From an uncultured Alistipes sp. (GTDB taxonomy: Bacteria > Bacteroidota > Bacteroidia > Bacteroidales > Rikenellaceae): DNA of 64,000 nt. The position numbers and the translations under genes are program-made. Position 1 is the stretch's first letter. Every line of letters begins with the position of its first letter. Below, piece after piece: positions 26,516 through 35,259 of this stretch. The notes under the pieces were generated by a model. That model was not told where the DNA came from and searched no databases. It saw only the letters and a list, made by a program, of their open reading frames with translations. The DNA is taken from NCBI GenBank assembly GCA_944326035.1, contig CALVCS010000009.1, forward strand, positions 62,001 through 126,000, in the 5' to 3' direction.

Positions 26516-27664
26516 TTAGACCAGTTCCGACTTTTGGTCAGACGGATGGGCCGATTGGGCTGCATGCTTCTTCCGAAGGCGCATCCACCACAAATAGTAA
26601 CCGCTCAGCGGGAGCGTTCCTCCGATGAATGCGGCCAAAAAATAGAGCACTTTCGTTACCCATCCACCCCAAGAGCCGACGTGGAAGGCGTAAAATGCCG
26701 AGCGTACCTGTTTTGTTCGGTCGATGGTTAGATCCGGGGTGAGATGCTCTTCTCCCGTCGGTTGGTCGGTCATGATCCAATGATCTTTTCGGGTGCCGAG
26801 AACGCCATGGGTGACTTCGAGCTGATTGGCGCTTAGTTTCAGGGTGGCGTAAGAGGGGTAATGAGCCGGAACCTCCGCCCAGATGCGGTCCCATAACGTA
26901 TAATCTACCTTCGACGGGGCTTTGGACTTGGGCATGGCAGTTCCCTGCGTCGATGAGGTGTGTGCGGTTTGAGTTGGCTGGGCCCCGAAGAGGCGATAGG
27001 CTGCGGTCTGATACCATCCGAACGACCAGCTGAGGCCCGTGAGCGCCATCAGACATAAAAAGAGGATGGCATAGAATCCCAAGGCTACATGACAGTCATA
27101 CCAGAAACGTCTCTTCCCTTGATGGCAGGCGATCTGGAATCGTTGTTTCCAGAGACTCCGTCGTCGAGGCCAGCCCAGAATCAGGCCGCTGATCAAAATG
27201 ATCACCATACTCAGGACAGAGAGGCCGACCAGGGTTTTCCCAACCGTTCTGGCGCCGCGTTGAGGAGGAGTGTCCAACAGCCATCGGTGCAGGTTGCGCA
27301 TGACCTGGAAGAAAGAGTATTTGGGAATCCACCCCTTGATGGTGCCGGTATAGGGGTCTACGGCCAATGAGCGGCGAGCGGTTTCGGTGAAACGTGCCAG
27401 ACAGACTTTGTCTTTCTCGCCGAAAAATTGGAGACTGGTTAAGTGGAGCGAATCTCCGGTTTGCTGGCGAATTTTTTCAGCCAATATAGAGGGCGTCAGT
27501 TGGGTATCTCCCGTTGGATGATCGACCCGATAGAGGGGGCGATTCAGAAGTTCGGTGATTTCGCTTTCGAAAACCATGGAGGCTCCCGTCCAACAAACGA
27601 TGGTTAAAATCAATCCGAAAGGTACGGATAACCATAAATGCCATTTTCTCCACCCAGCCTTCAT
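26516..27664 (-). CDS. PepSY-associated TM helix protein
   Basis: 382 residues from the ATG at 27664, which opens with KAGWRKWHLWLSVPFGLILT, the normal N-terminus of the family (the frame stays open for 88 more codons upstream without family likeness). Four main membrane segments (residues about 10-30, 155-175, 200-225, 345-365) enclose two periplasmic PepSY-like parts (GTIKGWIPKYSFFQVMRNLH; FYAFHVGSWGGWVTKVLYFL). Such proteins are often found with siderophore or haem uptake genes and may reduce ferric siderophores; no iron gene is adjacent here. A -7 box TATGTTTG is 69 bases upstream. Confidence 0.82.
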   Translation of the reverse strand: MKAGWRKWHLWLSVPFGLILTIVCWTGASMVFESEITELLNRPLYRVDHPTGDTQLTPSILAEKIRQQTGDSLHLTSLQFFGEKDKVCLARFTETARRSLAVDPYTGTIKGWIPKYSFFQVMRNLHRWLLDTPPQRGARTVGKTLVGLSVLSMVIILISGLILGWPRRRSLWKQRFQIACHQGKRRFWYDCHVALGFYAILFLCLMALTGLSWSFGWYQTAAYRLFGAQPTQTAHTSSTQGTAMPKSKAPSKVDYTLWDRIWAEVPAHYPSYATLKLSANQLEVTHGVLGTRKDHWIMTDQPTGEEHLTPDLTIDRTKQVRSAFYAFHVGSWGGWVTKVLYFLAAFIGGTLPLSGYYLWWMRLRKKHAAQSAHPSDQKSELV

Positions 27665-27732
27665 CTCTCTGCTCGATTTAATTTGTGAATACGCACCTGG
27701 GGATTGTCGGTTGCACCCCCTGCAATAGAACG

Positions 27733-27740
27733 CAAACATA
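27733..27740 (-). promoter_or_regulatory. -7 box of the PepSY gene
   Basis: TATGTTTG on the minus strand matches TAnnTTTG; the leader would be about 60 nt. Confidence 0.4.
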
Positions 27741-27893
27741 GTACTTTTTGGGATGTTTCCGAAAACCTTCTGGCTGTATTTTATGAGGTGCTTCTTGATG
27801 GGTATTTGAAAATCAGTTAATTGTGACGATTTTTCGGCGTATAACACAAGACGTTGGAAGAAAGCATTCGATCGGTAATTTCTGGGACTTCTT

Positions 27894-27923
27894 TTTGAAA
27901 AATCGGTGAAAAAGCTATTTTTG
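27894..27923 (+). promoter_or_regulatory. promoter of the fimbrillin/IdeS lipoprotein gene
   Basis: -33 TTTG (27894-27897), spacer of 18, -7 TATTTTTG (27916-27923). Both elements match the Bacteroidota consensus; the spacing is one base short of the usual range. It predicts a long leader of about 155 nt. Confidence 0.55.
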
Positions 27924-27994
27924 CCCAAAATTTCACAATATTAAGCTATTAAGCTACGTATATAACACACCTAAAATCTTAACCTTCGAACCGC

Positions 27995-28057
27995 TACGAG
28001 GGCTCTGAGCGACCGGCATTTTCAGCCGGGAAACCCGACCGGGGCCGCAGACTCGTA
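27995..28057 (+). promoter_or_regulatory. foldable GC-rich mRNA leader element
   Basis: TACGAG (27995-28000) can close with CTCGTA (28052-28057). Inside, CCGGC (28013-28017) can pair with GCCGG (28025-28029), or the overlapping CGGG (28027-28030) with CCCG (28034-28037), so two inner hairpins exclude each other. I do not recognise a known riboswitch class in it. Confidence 0.4.
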
Positions 28058-28086
28058 AATCCCATGTTGATATAACGACGGTAAAC

Positions 28087-29388
28087 ATGTTGAACGTGAA
28101 ACAATCCGCCATTCGAATTCTGGCTTGTTTAGGAATTCTTTTTTTGACGAATTGCGCGTCCGATAAGGAAGAGTATACGCCGATCACTGACGGCTATCTG
28201 CAACTGCTGTTTGCGCAGCCGGAGACGCGGGCCGATTTGTCGGACGACGGCTCCGGCACTTTCCAGGAAGGGGATCGTATCGGACTTTACATCGACAATG
28301 GAACCGATCTGGCCTATCGCGAATTGACCTATACGGCAGGCGAGTGGCTTCCCCGTTTGAAGCGCAGCGAATTCGGAGACGGTCGTCTGAAATTGTCGGC
28401 TCACTATCCGGTATGTGTCGGATCTGAGGAGGTCGATCCGCGTCAATTCGCCTTTCAAGTTGCGCTGGATCAACAGACGGAGGGAACCTCTGGATCGGAT
28501 CTGTTGGTGTCGGAGGCTTGGCTGGAGGCGGGCGATTATCGCTCACAACTCACTTTCCGCCATGCTCTGCATCGCATACGGATTTCGTGCGGAGGCGAAA
28601 CGGAGGGGATTTCGCTGATGGTGCGCAGTCAGGTTCGCGGTACGGTCAACTTGTTGACCGGCGAAACGACGCTGTCGTCAGGAAACTTTCAATGGATCCT
28701 TCCGAAACAGCAGAGCGACGGGAGTTATGAAGCGATTGTCTATCCGCAACCGGTTGCTCCGTATCGGGATGCAGTAGGGTTGTTGAAATTGGATAAGGAG
28801 GGCTCCGAAGTCTACTATAAAGCGCCGCAGACGCTGTCTGATGGCAGTTCGCTGACCGATTTCGAAGCGGGAAAACAGACGGAGATCAATTTGTCGATTC
28901 AGGCGGCCAAACCCGATCTGTCCAATCAGCCGCGTTGGGTATACGGGGTACATGCACCGGATTTCCCGGGCCGGGATAAGTTGCCTGTATATAAGCCTTT
29001 TGAGACGGACTTTCCGCCTGGAGAGTGGTTCCGCTATGACTGGACCTTCAGCGAAGGCCAGTACCTGACTTGGAAAGAGGGGTGTGGCTGGTACGATTGC
29101 AACAAGTCGAAGGACTACACCGAAAACGATGGCAGTATGTGTTGGGGGGCTGCGTCTTCTAATCTGCTGATATGGTGGATGGTGCACAATAAACCCTATA
29201 TCGAGGCCTATGATCGGGAGTATGGTTCCCAGGTAAGTATCCCGTCGGGGCGTGTTTTTGATCGTCCGGCGCCCGATTTTAAACCGCTATATGGCAATGA
29301 CGGCTCGGTGAATCGAGCTCCAGTGTTTGAGTTTTTCAAAGCCAACTTTCCCAATCGATCGAATTGGGATTCGGCGGTGATTAAATAG
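28087..29388 (+). CDS. fimbrillin-like lipoprotein fused to a truncated IdeS/Mac cysteine protease domain
   Basis: 433 residues, lipobox LTNC (Cys23). Residues about 35-270 resemble the Mfa_like_1/fimbrillin domain (ETRAD, then FQEGDRIGLYID, then SAHYPVC). From about residue 318 the sequence changes to an IdeS/Mac (IgG-cleaving protease) domain: GCGWYDCNKS, then the catalytic-site block SMCWGAASSNLLIWWM with Cys352. In IdeS the catalytic His and Asp lie about 170-190 residues after the Cys; here only 81 residues follow, ending at APVFEFFKANFPNRSNWDSA. So the rest of the protease domain is lost, and no remnant is visible between the stop and the terminator that follows at once. It is likely inactive as a protease or a non-catalytic binding protein. 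It stands just before the fimbrial operon. Confidence 0.7.
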   Translation: MLNVKQSAIRILACLGILFLTNCASDKEEYTPITDGYLQLLFAQPETRADLSDDGSGTFQEGDRIGLYIDNGTDLAYRELTYTAGEWLPRLKRSEFGDGRLKLSAHYPVCVGSEEVDPRQFAFQVALDQQTEGTSGSDLLVSEAWLEAGDYRSQLTFRHALHRIRISCGGETEGISLMVRSQVRGTVNLLTGETTLSSGNFQWILPKQQSDGSYEAIVYPQPVAPYRDAVGLLKLDKEGSEVYYKAPQTLSDGSSLTDFEAGKQTEINLSIQAAKPDLSNQPRWVYGVHAPDFPGRDKLPVYKPFETDFPPGEWFRYDWTFSEGQYLTWKEGCGWYDCNKSKDYTENDGSMCWGAASSNLLIWWMVHNKPYIEAYDREYGSQVSIPSGRVFDRPAPDFKPLYGNDGSVNRAPVFEFFKANFPNRSNWDSAVIK

Positions 29389-29389
29389 C

Positions 29390-29427
29390 GAACAGCCGAG
29401 AAGCGAAGGTGAGCTTCTCGGCTGTTC
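29390..29427 (+). terminator. terminator after the IdeS-like gene
   Basis: Perfect 15-bp stem GAACAGCCGAGAAGC (29390-29404) / GCTTCTCGGCTGTTC (29413-29427), loop of 8, starting two bases after the stop codon. Confidence 0.8.
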
Positions 29428-29863
29428 TTGTGATTAGACCACCCGAAGAGGTTAGCCTACGGGAGTAGATGAGACTCGGGGAGTCCTTTCTGTCCGTTAG
29501 CGGGGGAGAATCGAGGAATGGAGTAGTGGAGAGGTTTCGATTGCTTACGTTTCGAGAAATGTAGGGTGGTGAAGAGAGTATTCGAAAGTCTAAACAGCCT
29601 ATCGGACGGAACCTCTTCAATAGTCTTGTAAGGTGGGCGACAGCTCCGAAAAAGAGGGTATTTGTCCGGCTTTTGACGGCCTCGATTTTTTAGTATAAAC
29701 CCCTTCAGACGCCCTTAAAAGTCGGAAAATGGCTCGCCTTTCTGTAAAAAAAATAATCTTTTTTTTCTCCTGAAAACAGGCCTGATAAATGATTGAAAGA
29801 ATTAAAGATAATGCCGTTTTATGCTATCGTATAGGGGCGGAAGGAAGCTTTTGTTTTATTTTT

Positions 29864-29895
29864 TTTGAAACATTTTGGCAGCATATCTATTATTG
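29864..29895 (+). promoter_or_regulatory. probable promoter of the fimbrial operon
   Basis: -33 TTTG (29864-29867), spacer of 20, -7 TATTATTG (29888-29895; seven of eight positions of TAnnTTTG). The leader would be about 90 nt. I looked for inverted repeats around it that could make it invertible and saw none. Confidence 0.5.
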
Positions 29896-29990
29896 CGCCC
29901 CGAAATCATACAACGAAGGCCTTTTTGAGAGATAGGTTGTGGCGAAAAGAACGAAAGGTTTAAAAATCGCTGTTATGAACAATACGACCA

Positions 29991-30590
29991 ATGATCAACA
30001 GAAAAGGCATATGGTTACTCGTCCTGAGTGTTTTAATGTTGGGATTTGTTCAGGATTTATCGGCTCAACGGATCGGAATCTCCACGAACCTTCTGTATTG
30101 GGCTACGGCTTCCCCTAATGTGTCGTTAGAATATCGGATCGGGTCGCATACCACGGTAGGCGGTTCGGTGGGCTACAACCCTTTCAAATTGCCCAATCGG
30201 GTCAATGCCGAAGGGGTCGCTGTCAATCCGAAACTGATGCATTGGAGTGCCGGTGCCGAGTGGCGTTATTGGACTTGTCGTCCATTTGAACGTTTCTATG
30301 TCGGGGTTCATGCCCTGGGCGGTGCGTATAACATCGGTGGGGTGAAGATATTATCGGCCCTGGAAAATCAACGTTATGACGGTTGGGGCGTAGGTGCAGG
30401 CGTCGGAGCCGGTTATCAGTGGGCCCTGGGACAACGATGGGGATTGAATGTGGCCCTGGGGGTAGGCTATGTGTACCTTCATTACGATCGTTTCGAGTGC
30501 GGCGCTTGCGGCGATAGAACCGGAACCTTTAACCGACATTATATAGGCCCGACCAAGGCCTCTGTTTCGTTTGTCTATTTTATCCGCTGA
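29991..30590 (+). CDS. DUF3575 outer membrane protein of the fimbrial operon
   Basis: 199 residues with a signal peptide (cleavage near LSAQ, residue 25). The mature part is DUF3575: IGISTNLLYWATASPNVSLE near the start, then GWGVGAGVGAGYQWALGQRW and WGLNVALGVGYVYLHYDRFE, alternating strands of a small outer membrane barrel. In Bacteroidales, DUF3575 genes are regularly the first genes of fimbriae operons. It is the first gene here, 4 bases before the OmpA-like gene. A 16-base earlier ATG in another frame is not used. Confidence 0.85.
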   Translation: MINRKGIWLLVLSVLMLGFVQDLSAQRIGISTNLLYWATASPNVSLEYRIGSHTTVGGSVGYNPFKLPNRVNAEGVAVNPKLMHWSAGAEWRYWTCRPFERFYVGVHALGGAYNIGGVKILSALENQRYDGWGVGAGVGAGYQWALGQRWGLNVALGVGYVYLHYDRFECGACGDRTGTFNRHYIGPTKASVSFVYFIR

Positions 30591-30594
30591 AGCC

Positions 30595-32136
30595 ATGAGA
30601 CAGTTTGTAATGATTCTTTTGAGCCTTCTGCTGGTGAATGTGTGCGGCGGCAAGGATCGATCCGTAGCGATGCCTAAAGTGCATTATGAACAGCTCGGAA
30701 CGAGTTGGTCGGGCGATAGCTTGTGTTTGCATTTTAGAGCCTATATCGAAGGCAACCTGTCCGCAGGCGTGTTTATGGGTATTATCCCGCATTGCGAAGA
30801 GGAAGCGATCGAGTTTCCCGGTATCGGCTATTTCCGTGTGGCCGATTTGCGTTATTTCCGTCGTCGTCGGGCCTTGGATGCCGATACGAAACCGGTTTTG
30901 GCCTATGAGGTGCGCTCTCAGCAAGGTGGTCGTCAGAGGGTCGATTATACCTATCATTTGCCGCTTCCGGCCTCGTTCGATGCTTCGGAGCTGGAACTCG
31001 AAACGCGCTTGTTCCGCTGTCATGATGTGGTGAGTGTCGCTACTCAGACGATTCCCCTGGCTCCTCGCCCCGCTTTGCGCACTGATACGGTCTACCTCCA
31101 GCAACAGGTGCCCGTGACGTTGCCCGTGCCGGTAGCGGTTGTCAGTCTGCCGTTGTACGAATCCAATGTGACCTTCTTGAAGCCTAAGCCGGAAAAGATC
31201 AAGGCTCGTACGACGACGGTGACGATCCGGATTACCTATCCGGTGAATGTATCGCAGGTGGTACCCTCGTTCGAAAACAACAGTGCAGAGTTGTGGCGCA
31301 TCGACAGTCTGTTGCGACCGATGGCCACCGATACGACGACCTATCGGGTGTTGAAGACCAATATCGTGGGGTATGCTTCACCGGAAGATACCTACGATCA
31401 CAACTTGATACTGTCCGAACGACGTGCAACGGGCATGCGGACCTGGCTGGTCGATAAATATGGCATGAACGAAAACAGTATTTCGATTTCGGGTGCCGGG
31501 GAAGACTGGATCGGACTTCGGGAAGCTGTGGTACATAGCCATATGGACCATAAGGATGAAGTGTTGTCGATCATGGATCAGTACAGCATTCAGCAGGGAC
31601 GCGAAAAGCGTTTGATGGATTTATACGGCGGACAGCCTTACAAATATATGCTTGCACACTTTTTCCCGGCTTTGCGACGGATGGAGTTGGAGATGATCTA
31701 TACGGTGCGGGCGTTTACGCCGACGGAAACGGATTCGGTGTTGCAAGATCGGCCGCAGGATCTGAGCCTGCAGGAGATTTACGAAGTGGCTCGGGAACGG
31801 AACACGGACCAGACGATTCAGCACCGGCGGACGGAATATGGCAAGGAATACGATGTGGCCGTCCGTTATTTCCCGAATGATGCCGTGGCCAATATCAATG
31901 CCGCGTCGGCCGCGTTGGTTCGCGGCGATCTGGAACAGGCCCGTAAGTGTCTGGAAACGGTCACGAACGATCCGTTGGCGGCGAATAATTTGGGGGTATA
32001 CTATTGGTTGTGCGGCGATCCGAATACGGCTGAGCAGTATTTCAAACGAGCCCGAGAAAGCGATCCCGTGCGTGCCGAACACAACTTGCAGGAGTTGGCA
32101 CGTTGGCGCGCCGAACAGCAACAGAAAGAGGAGTAA
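30595..32136 (+). CDS. DUF3868/OmpA-like protein with TPR tail
   Basis: 513 residues from the ATG at 30595, which begins the signal peptide RQFVMILLSLLLVNVCGG. Residues about 20-205 are DUF3868-like; about 225-335 resemble the OmpA C-terminal peptidoglycan-binding fold (FENNSAELWRIDSLLRPM, then VGYASPEDTYDHNLILSERR); about 420-510 hold two TPR-like units (NINAASAALVRGDLEQARKC, NNLGVYYWLCGDPNTAEQYF). It likely ties the fimbrial base to the outer membrane and cell wall. It is placed between the DUF3575 gene and the FimB/Mfa2-like anchor, the standard order in this family of operons. Confidence 0.82.
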   Translation: MRQFVMILLSLLLVNVCGGKDRSVAMPKVHYEQLGTSWSGDSLCLHFRAYIEGNLSAGVFMGIIPHCEEEAIEFPGIGYFRVADLRYFRRRRALDADTKPVLAYEVRSQQGGRQRVDYTYHLPLPASFDASELELETRLFRCHDVVSVATQTIPLAPRPALRTDTVYLQQQVPVTLPVPVAVVSLPLYESNVTFLKPKPEKIKARTTTVTIRITYPVNVSQVVPSFENNSAELWRIDSLLRPMATDTTTYRVLKTNIVGYASPEDTYDHNLILSERRATGMRTWLVDKYGMNENSISISGAGEDWIGLREAVVHSHMDHKDEVLSIMDQYSIQQGREKRLMDLYGGQPYKYMLAHFFPALRRMELEMIYTVRAFTPTETDSVLQDRPQDLSLQEIYEVARERNTDQTIQHRRTEYGKEYDVAVRYFPNDAVANINAASAALVRGDLEQARKCLETVTNDPLAANNLGVYYWLCGDPNTAEQYFKRARESDPVRAEHNLQELARWRAEQQQKEE

Positions 32137-32166
32137 GCGCGAATTGGTAATCGAAGGCATACACAG

Positions 32167-33099
32167 ATGAGTTGGCGTACGGTGCATAAAGGACGATTCT
32201 GGTGGATAGCACTTTGGAGCTTGATGTCGATGACGGGGTGTGCGATAGAGGATGATCGAGACGACTGTTGCGGAAACGTGCTGATGGAGTATCAGTACCT
32301 GCCCTATGGCGTCGATGAATTCACGATGTATATCCACTCCTTGCGGCATTTCCTGTTCGATAGTGAAGGCCGGTTTGTGTATGAGATTACGGACGAGGAC
32401 GGCGATCTGCAACGGCAACGGCTCAGCCTGTCCGAAGGCGATTATACGCTGTTGACCTTGGGTAATGCCGATCAGCCGCTGGCCTTCGATGCCTCGGACC
32501 AGACCCTGAATACCCTGCAGATGGAGTTGACGCAACGCACCTCGTCCGGGGAGTACCTGAATGCCGATGAATTGTACTGGGGGCTGTGCAACATGCATAT
32601 CGCGGGGAGAGGCGAGCAGCATTTTGTGACCTACATGAATAATATTCACTGTCATTTACAGGTGCGGGTTCTTTGGTATAATATGCCCGGGGATGTGGGC
32701 GATTATCGGATGGAGCTCTCCCAGGTGCCGGTGGGTTACAAGTTGTCGCCCCGCGACACGTATACCGTGGACGATAAGGTGATGCCGTCCAATAACGGAG
32801 TGCTTCGGACCTATGTGCGGACGACGCCCTTAAAGGCCCAGGAACTGCAGGATGAGTTTGTGACCTTGCGATATAATGATGATACGATCCCATATTTTCA
32901 GTTGTGGTTCGGGGAGAAGGCGGTGACCGGTCTCATCGATTTGAGTCGGGCCTTTCGCACCTGGGGTTGGCGTCCGGAGGCGACGGCCGTACAGGAATAC
33001 CGTATCCAGATGACGATTTTCTCGGATGGGACGGTGGAAGTGAAGCCGTGGATGGAAACCGACGTGGAAGATTGGCAAGATGGCGGATCGTTTGGTTAA
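32167..33099 (+). CDS. FimB/Mfa2-family fimbrial anchor lipoprotein
   Basis: 310 residues, lipobox MTGC (Cys25). The start of the mature part, DRDDCCGNVLMEYQYLPYGV followed by DEFTMYIHSLRHFLFDSEGR, is the pattern of FimB/Mfa2 anchors, which end the fimbria at the cell surface and set its length. Residues 130-300 are beta-rich. It follows the OmpA-like gene by 30 bases and precedes the first fimbrillin gene by 83 bases, an A-rich leader with repeated ACACACAAAAAG. Confidence 0.85.
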   Translation: MSWRTVHKGRFWWIALWSLMSMTGCAIEDDRDDCCGNVLMEYQYLPYGVDEFTMYIHSLRHFLFDSEGRFVYEITDEDGDLQRQRLSLSEGDYTLLTLGNADQPLAFDASDQTLNTLQMELTQRTSSGEYLNADELYWGLCNMHIAGRGEQHFVTYMNNIHCHLQVRVLWYNMPGDVGDYRMELSQVPVGYKLSPRDTYTVDDKVMPSNNGVLRTYVRTTPLKAQELQDEFVTLRYNDDTIPYFQLWFGEKAVTGLIDLSRAFRTWGWRPEATAVQEYRIQMTIFSDGTVEVKPWMETDVEDWQDGGSFG

Positions 33100-33182
33100 C
33101 GTAAAAGAAAAAGCGATGAAATAGAGAAAGACAAATCAATAAAACACACACAAAAAGACAATTTATTAATACACACAAAAAG

Positions 33183-35213
33183 ATGAAAAGGATTTGTTTA
33201 CGGGTTGTCATGGGGATCATGACAGTCTTGACAGCCGTTTCGTGTTCGAAGGTGCAATCCGATTGTGATTGCGAGGACGGCGACAAGGTCATTCCGGTGA
33301 CCTTTACGATGAGTACGCCCGCCGGAGAAGCGGTGCCGTATGGGACCACGCGTGCGACGCAGGATGAGGCCGAATGGTCGATCCACAAGTTGGCCTTGTA
33401 TGTCTATGCGGTTGATGAATCCGGGAAGGGCTCCTTTTTAAGAAGCTATGCAACGGATGCGGCCGGCGATCAAGCCATTCAGATCGTATCGAATGGGGCG
33501 GGAACCTATACGTTTACGTTGCGGGCTCCGGTGAGCGATCTGAAAGCGAGTCGGCGATTTGTTTTTGTTGCCAACGATGCTTTTGCAACGCCTCAGGTGG
33601 GCGAATCGCAGGATGAGTTGCAGCAGAAATTGGCGACCGTGGTGCTCGAAGAGGGCAATGCGGCCGATCTGTTGTCGGCAGCCGACAAAGGCATCGCCAT
33701 GACGGGGATTGCCCAAAGCGGGTCGAGTGATGTGATCACCGTGACGCCGGGGGTCAAATGCGAGGTACACCTGCAGCGTATTGTGGCCCGTGTGGATGTG
33801 CAGAACAATACGCCCAATCTGGTGATCAAATCGATCGAATTGCAACAGACCGCCCCCAAAGGCTATCTGTTTCCGCATGATCCGGTTGTAGCCGCTGATG
33901 AGGGCTACATTACCGAAGCCATGAATACCCAGGTGCCGCTGGGGTCGACGTACGATGAACAGACCGATCTGAAGAAGGTGTTCTATCTGTATGAACGGAC
34001 CAATGAGGACGGCAATGGGGCTCAGGTCAAAATCACCTATACGGTCAATAACAGCAATGGGGAAGTGATCGTTCCGTTCCGCAAGACGTCGGATGGGCAG
34101 GAGTTCGTGAATATCGAACGCAACACGCTCTATACGATTATTTTGGGGAATGGCCAGCCCATTACGACCAATCCGGTGCAATTCACCTTGAAGGTGGAAG
34201 ACTGGAATGTGGTGGATATGGAAGAATCGGTCGATCCGGGAGATGACGAGCAAGCGAAGCTCAATGCGGCACTCAAGGTGAATATGTTCACGCCGTACAA
34301 TGCCAAAGAGTTCAATCTCGACGACAAAACCATCACGTCGTTTTATGATAAGCTGGCGGTTTCGGACGATGACTGCCCTTGGAACTCTTATGTGAGCGGA
34401 TCGGAGTTGATTGCAGCCAATGCCGTTGATAACGATGCTGTTTTTACGGGACCTGATGGAAATCACTATCGGTTACCGACCCAAGGAGAGTTGATGTTAT
34501 TGGCTCCGGTGCAGACAGAGAGTGATGACGAGCCGTTGCTGATCAAGCGTCCGTATTGGAATACGAATGCAGCCACGAATATCACGGGTGGGGTTATGTC
34601 AACCGATCCATTCCAGGAAACGTTGTATTTCAAGAATAAAGAGGATCATTTCGCAGATGACAGTCATAGTGGGGATCAGGATAGTGAATACACCCTGCAA
34701 GGAGAGTCTCAGTTAGCGTTGGGCTCGGTAGATGAAACCTTTCATTTTACCAAACCGGCAGATGCGTCACCCGATAATTATACGATAGTTGAAGGGGATT
34801 ATGATATGCGTCCCGTTTATGGCCTGCGCTTTAAAGGGACCAGTCAGTATGCGGCTTATCGGTGGGAGAGCTGTCCAATCGCTGACCAATCAATGGAACG
34901 TTATCTGTCTATTAAAATCAAGGCTTTAAAATCTGATGATCAAACTACTACACTGAGTGATGTATCCAATGAGGCATTCTGGAAGGATGGGTTTATTGAA
35001 TTTAAGTTTCCTGCAGTAGGATATTTCCACAACAGTGTGCCTAGTCCGGATCAAGACAACAGTCTCAATAGAGGGCTTTTTATGGCTGTATGGGCTTCGA
35101 CTTATGCTGACGCGAGCTCGATGAGATCGTTGGATCTGCATGTGGATCAATGTTATGTCGGGAGAAATAGTATAAAGACCTATTTTCCGCTTCGTTTTGT
35201 GCGGGTAGAATAG
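33183..35213 (+). CDS. fimbrillin-type lipoprotein 1 with C-terminal lectin-like module
   Basis: 676 residues, lipoprotein signal (Cys21 in AVSC). Residues about 35-355 are a FimA/Mfa1-like fimbrillin part: VIPVTFTMSTPAG, a TRA site at Arg57, WSIHKLALYVYAVDESGKG, IVARVDVQNNTPNL and IERNTLYTIILGNGQPITTN. Residues about 358-676 are a separate module shared with the three following genes: NAALKVNMFTPYNAK, YRLPTQGELMLL, YGLRFKGTSQYAAYRWES, YLSIKIKALK, FWKDGFIEFKFPAVGYF and the end FPLRFVRVE. The module resembles FISUMP/C-type-lectin-like domains, so this may be a tip or side-adhesin. An A-rich leader without SD precedes the ATG, as in strongly expressed Bacteroidota genes. G+C falls in the last part of the gene. 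Confidence 0.75.
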   Translation: MKRICLRVVMGIMTVLTAVSCSKVQSDCDCEDGDKVIPVTFTMSTPAGEAVPYGTTRATQDEAEWSIHKLALYVYAVDESGKGSFLRSYATDAAGDQAIQIVSNGAGTYTFTLRAPVSDLKASRRFVFVANDAFATPQVGESQDELQQKLATVVLEEGNAADLLSAADKGIAMTGIAQSGSSDVITVTPGVKCEVHLQRIVARVDVQNNTPNLVIKSIELQQTAPKGYLFPHDPVVAADEGYITEAMNTQVPLGSTYDEQTDLKKVFYLYERTNEDGNGAQVKITYTVNNSNGEVIVPFRKTSDGQEFVNIERNTLYTIILGNGQPITTNPVQFTLKVEDWNVVDMEESVDPGDDEQAKLNAALKVNMFTPYNAKEFNLDDKTITSFYDKLAVSDDDCPWNSYVSGSELIAANAVDNDAVFTGPDGNHYRLPTQGELMLLAPVQTESDDEPLLIKRPYWNTNAATNITGGVMSTDPFQETLYFKNKEDHFADDSHSGDQDSEYTLQGESQLALGSVDETFHFTKPADASPDNYTIVEGDYDMRPVYGLRFKGTSQYAAYRWESCPIADQSMERYLSIKIKALKSDDQTTTLSDVSNEAFWKDGFIEFKFPAVGYFHNSVPSPDQDNSLNRGLFMAVWASTYADASSMRSLDLHVDQCYVGRNSIKTYFPLRFVRVE

Positions 35214-35259
35214 GGAACCGGATACCGACGATGAAAAGAGAGATAAAAAATTACAAAAT

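Larger units (their letters stand above)
27665..28086. other. divergent intergenic region with two promoters and a structured leader
   Basis: Separates the PepSY gene (minus) from the fimbrillin/IdeS lipoprotein gene (plus). It holds a -7 box for the former, a full promoter for the latter and the GC-rich foldable stretch 27995-28057. Confidence 0.55.
29389..29990. other. long intergenic region before the fimbrial operon
   Basis: 602 bases. It holds the terminator at 29390-29427 and the fimbrial promoter at 29864-29895. The part 29430-29690 is mixed in composition and shows no protease remnant in any frame; 29690-29990 is AT-rich. Confidence 0.5.

Noticed and set aside
27995..28057. Leader considered as a cobalamin riboswitch
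   Set aside because: The conserved core blocks of that class are not present and the neighbouring genes are not cobalamin genes.
29428..29860. Possible remnant of the lost protease C-terminus
   Set aside because: All three plus-strand frames were read for a His-containing GHA-like block and for IdeS-like sequence; none was found.
29820..29990. Invertible promoter for the fimbrial operon
   Set aside because: No inverted repeats flank the promoter, and no invertase gene is in the window.
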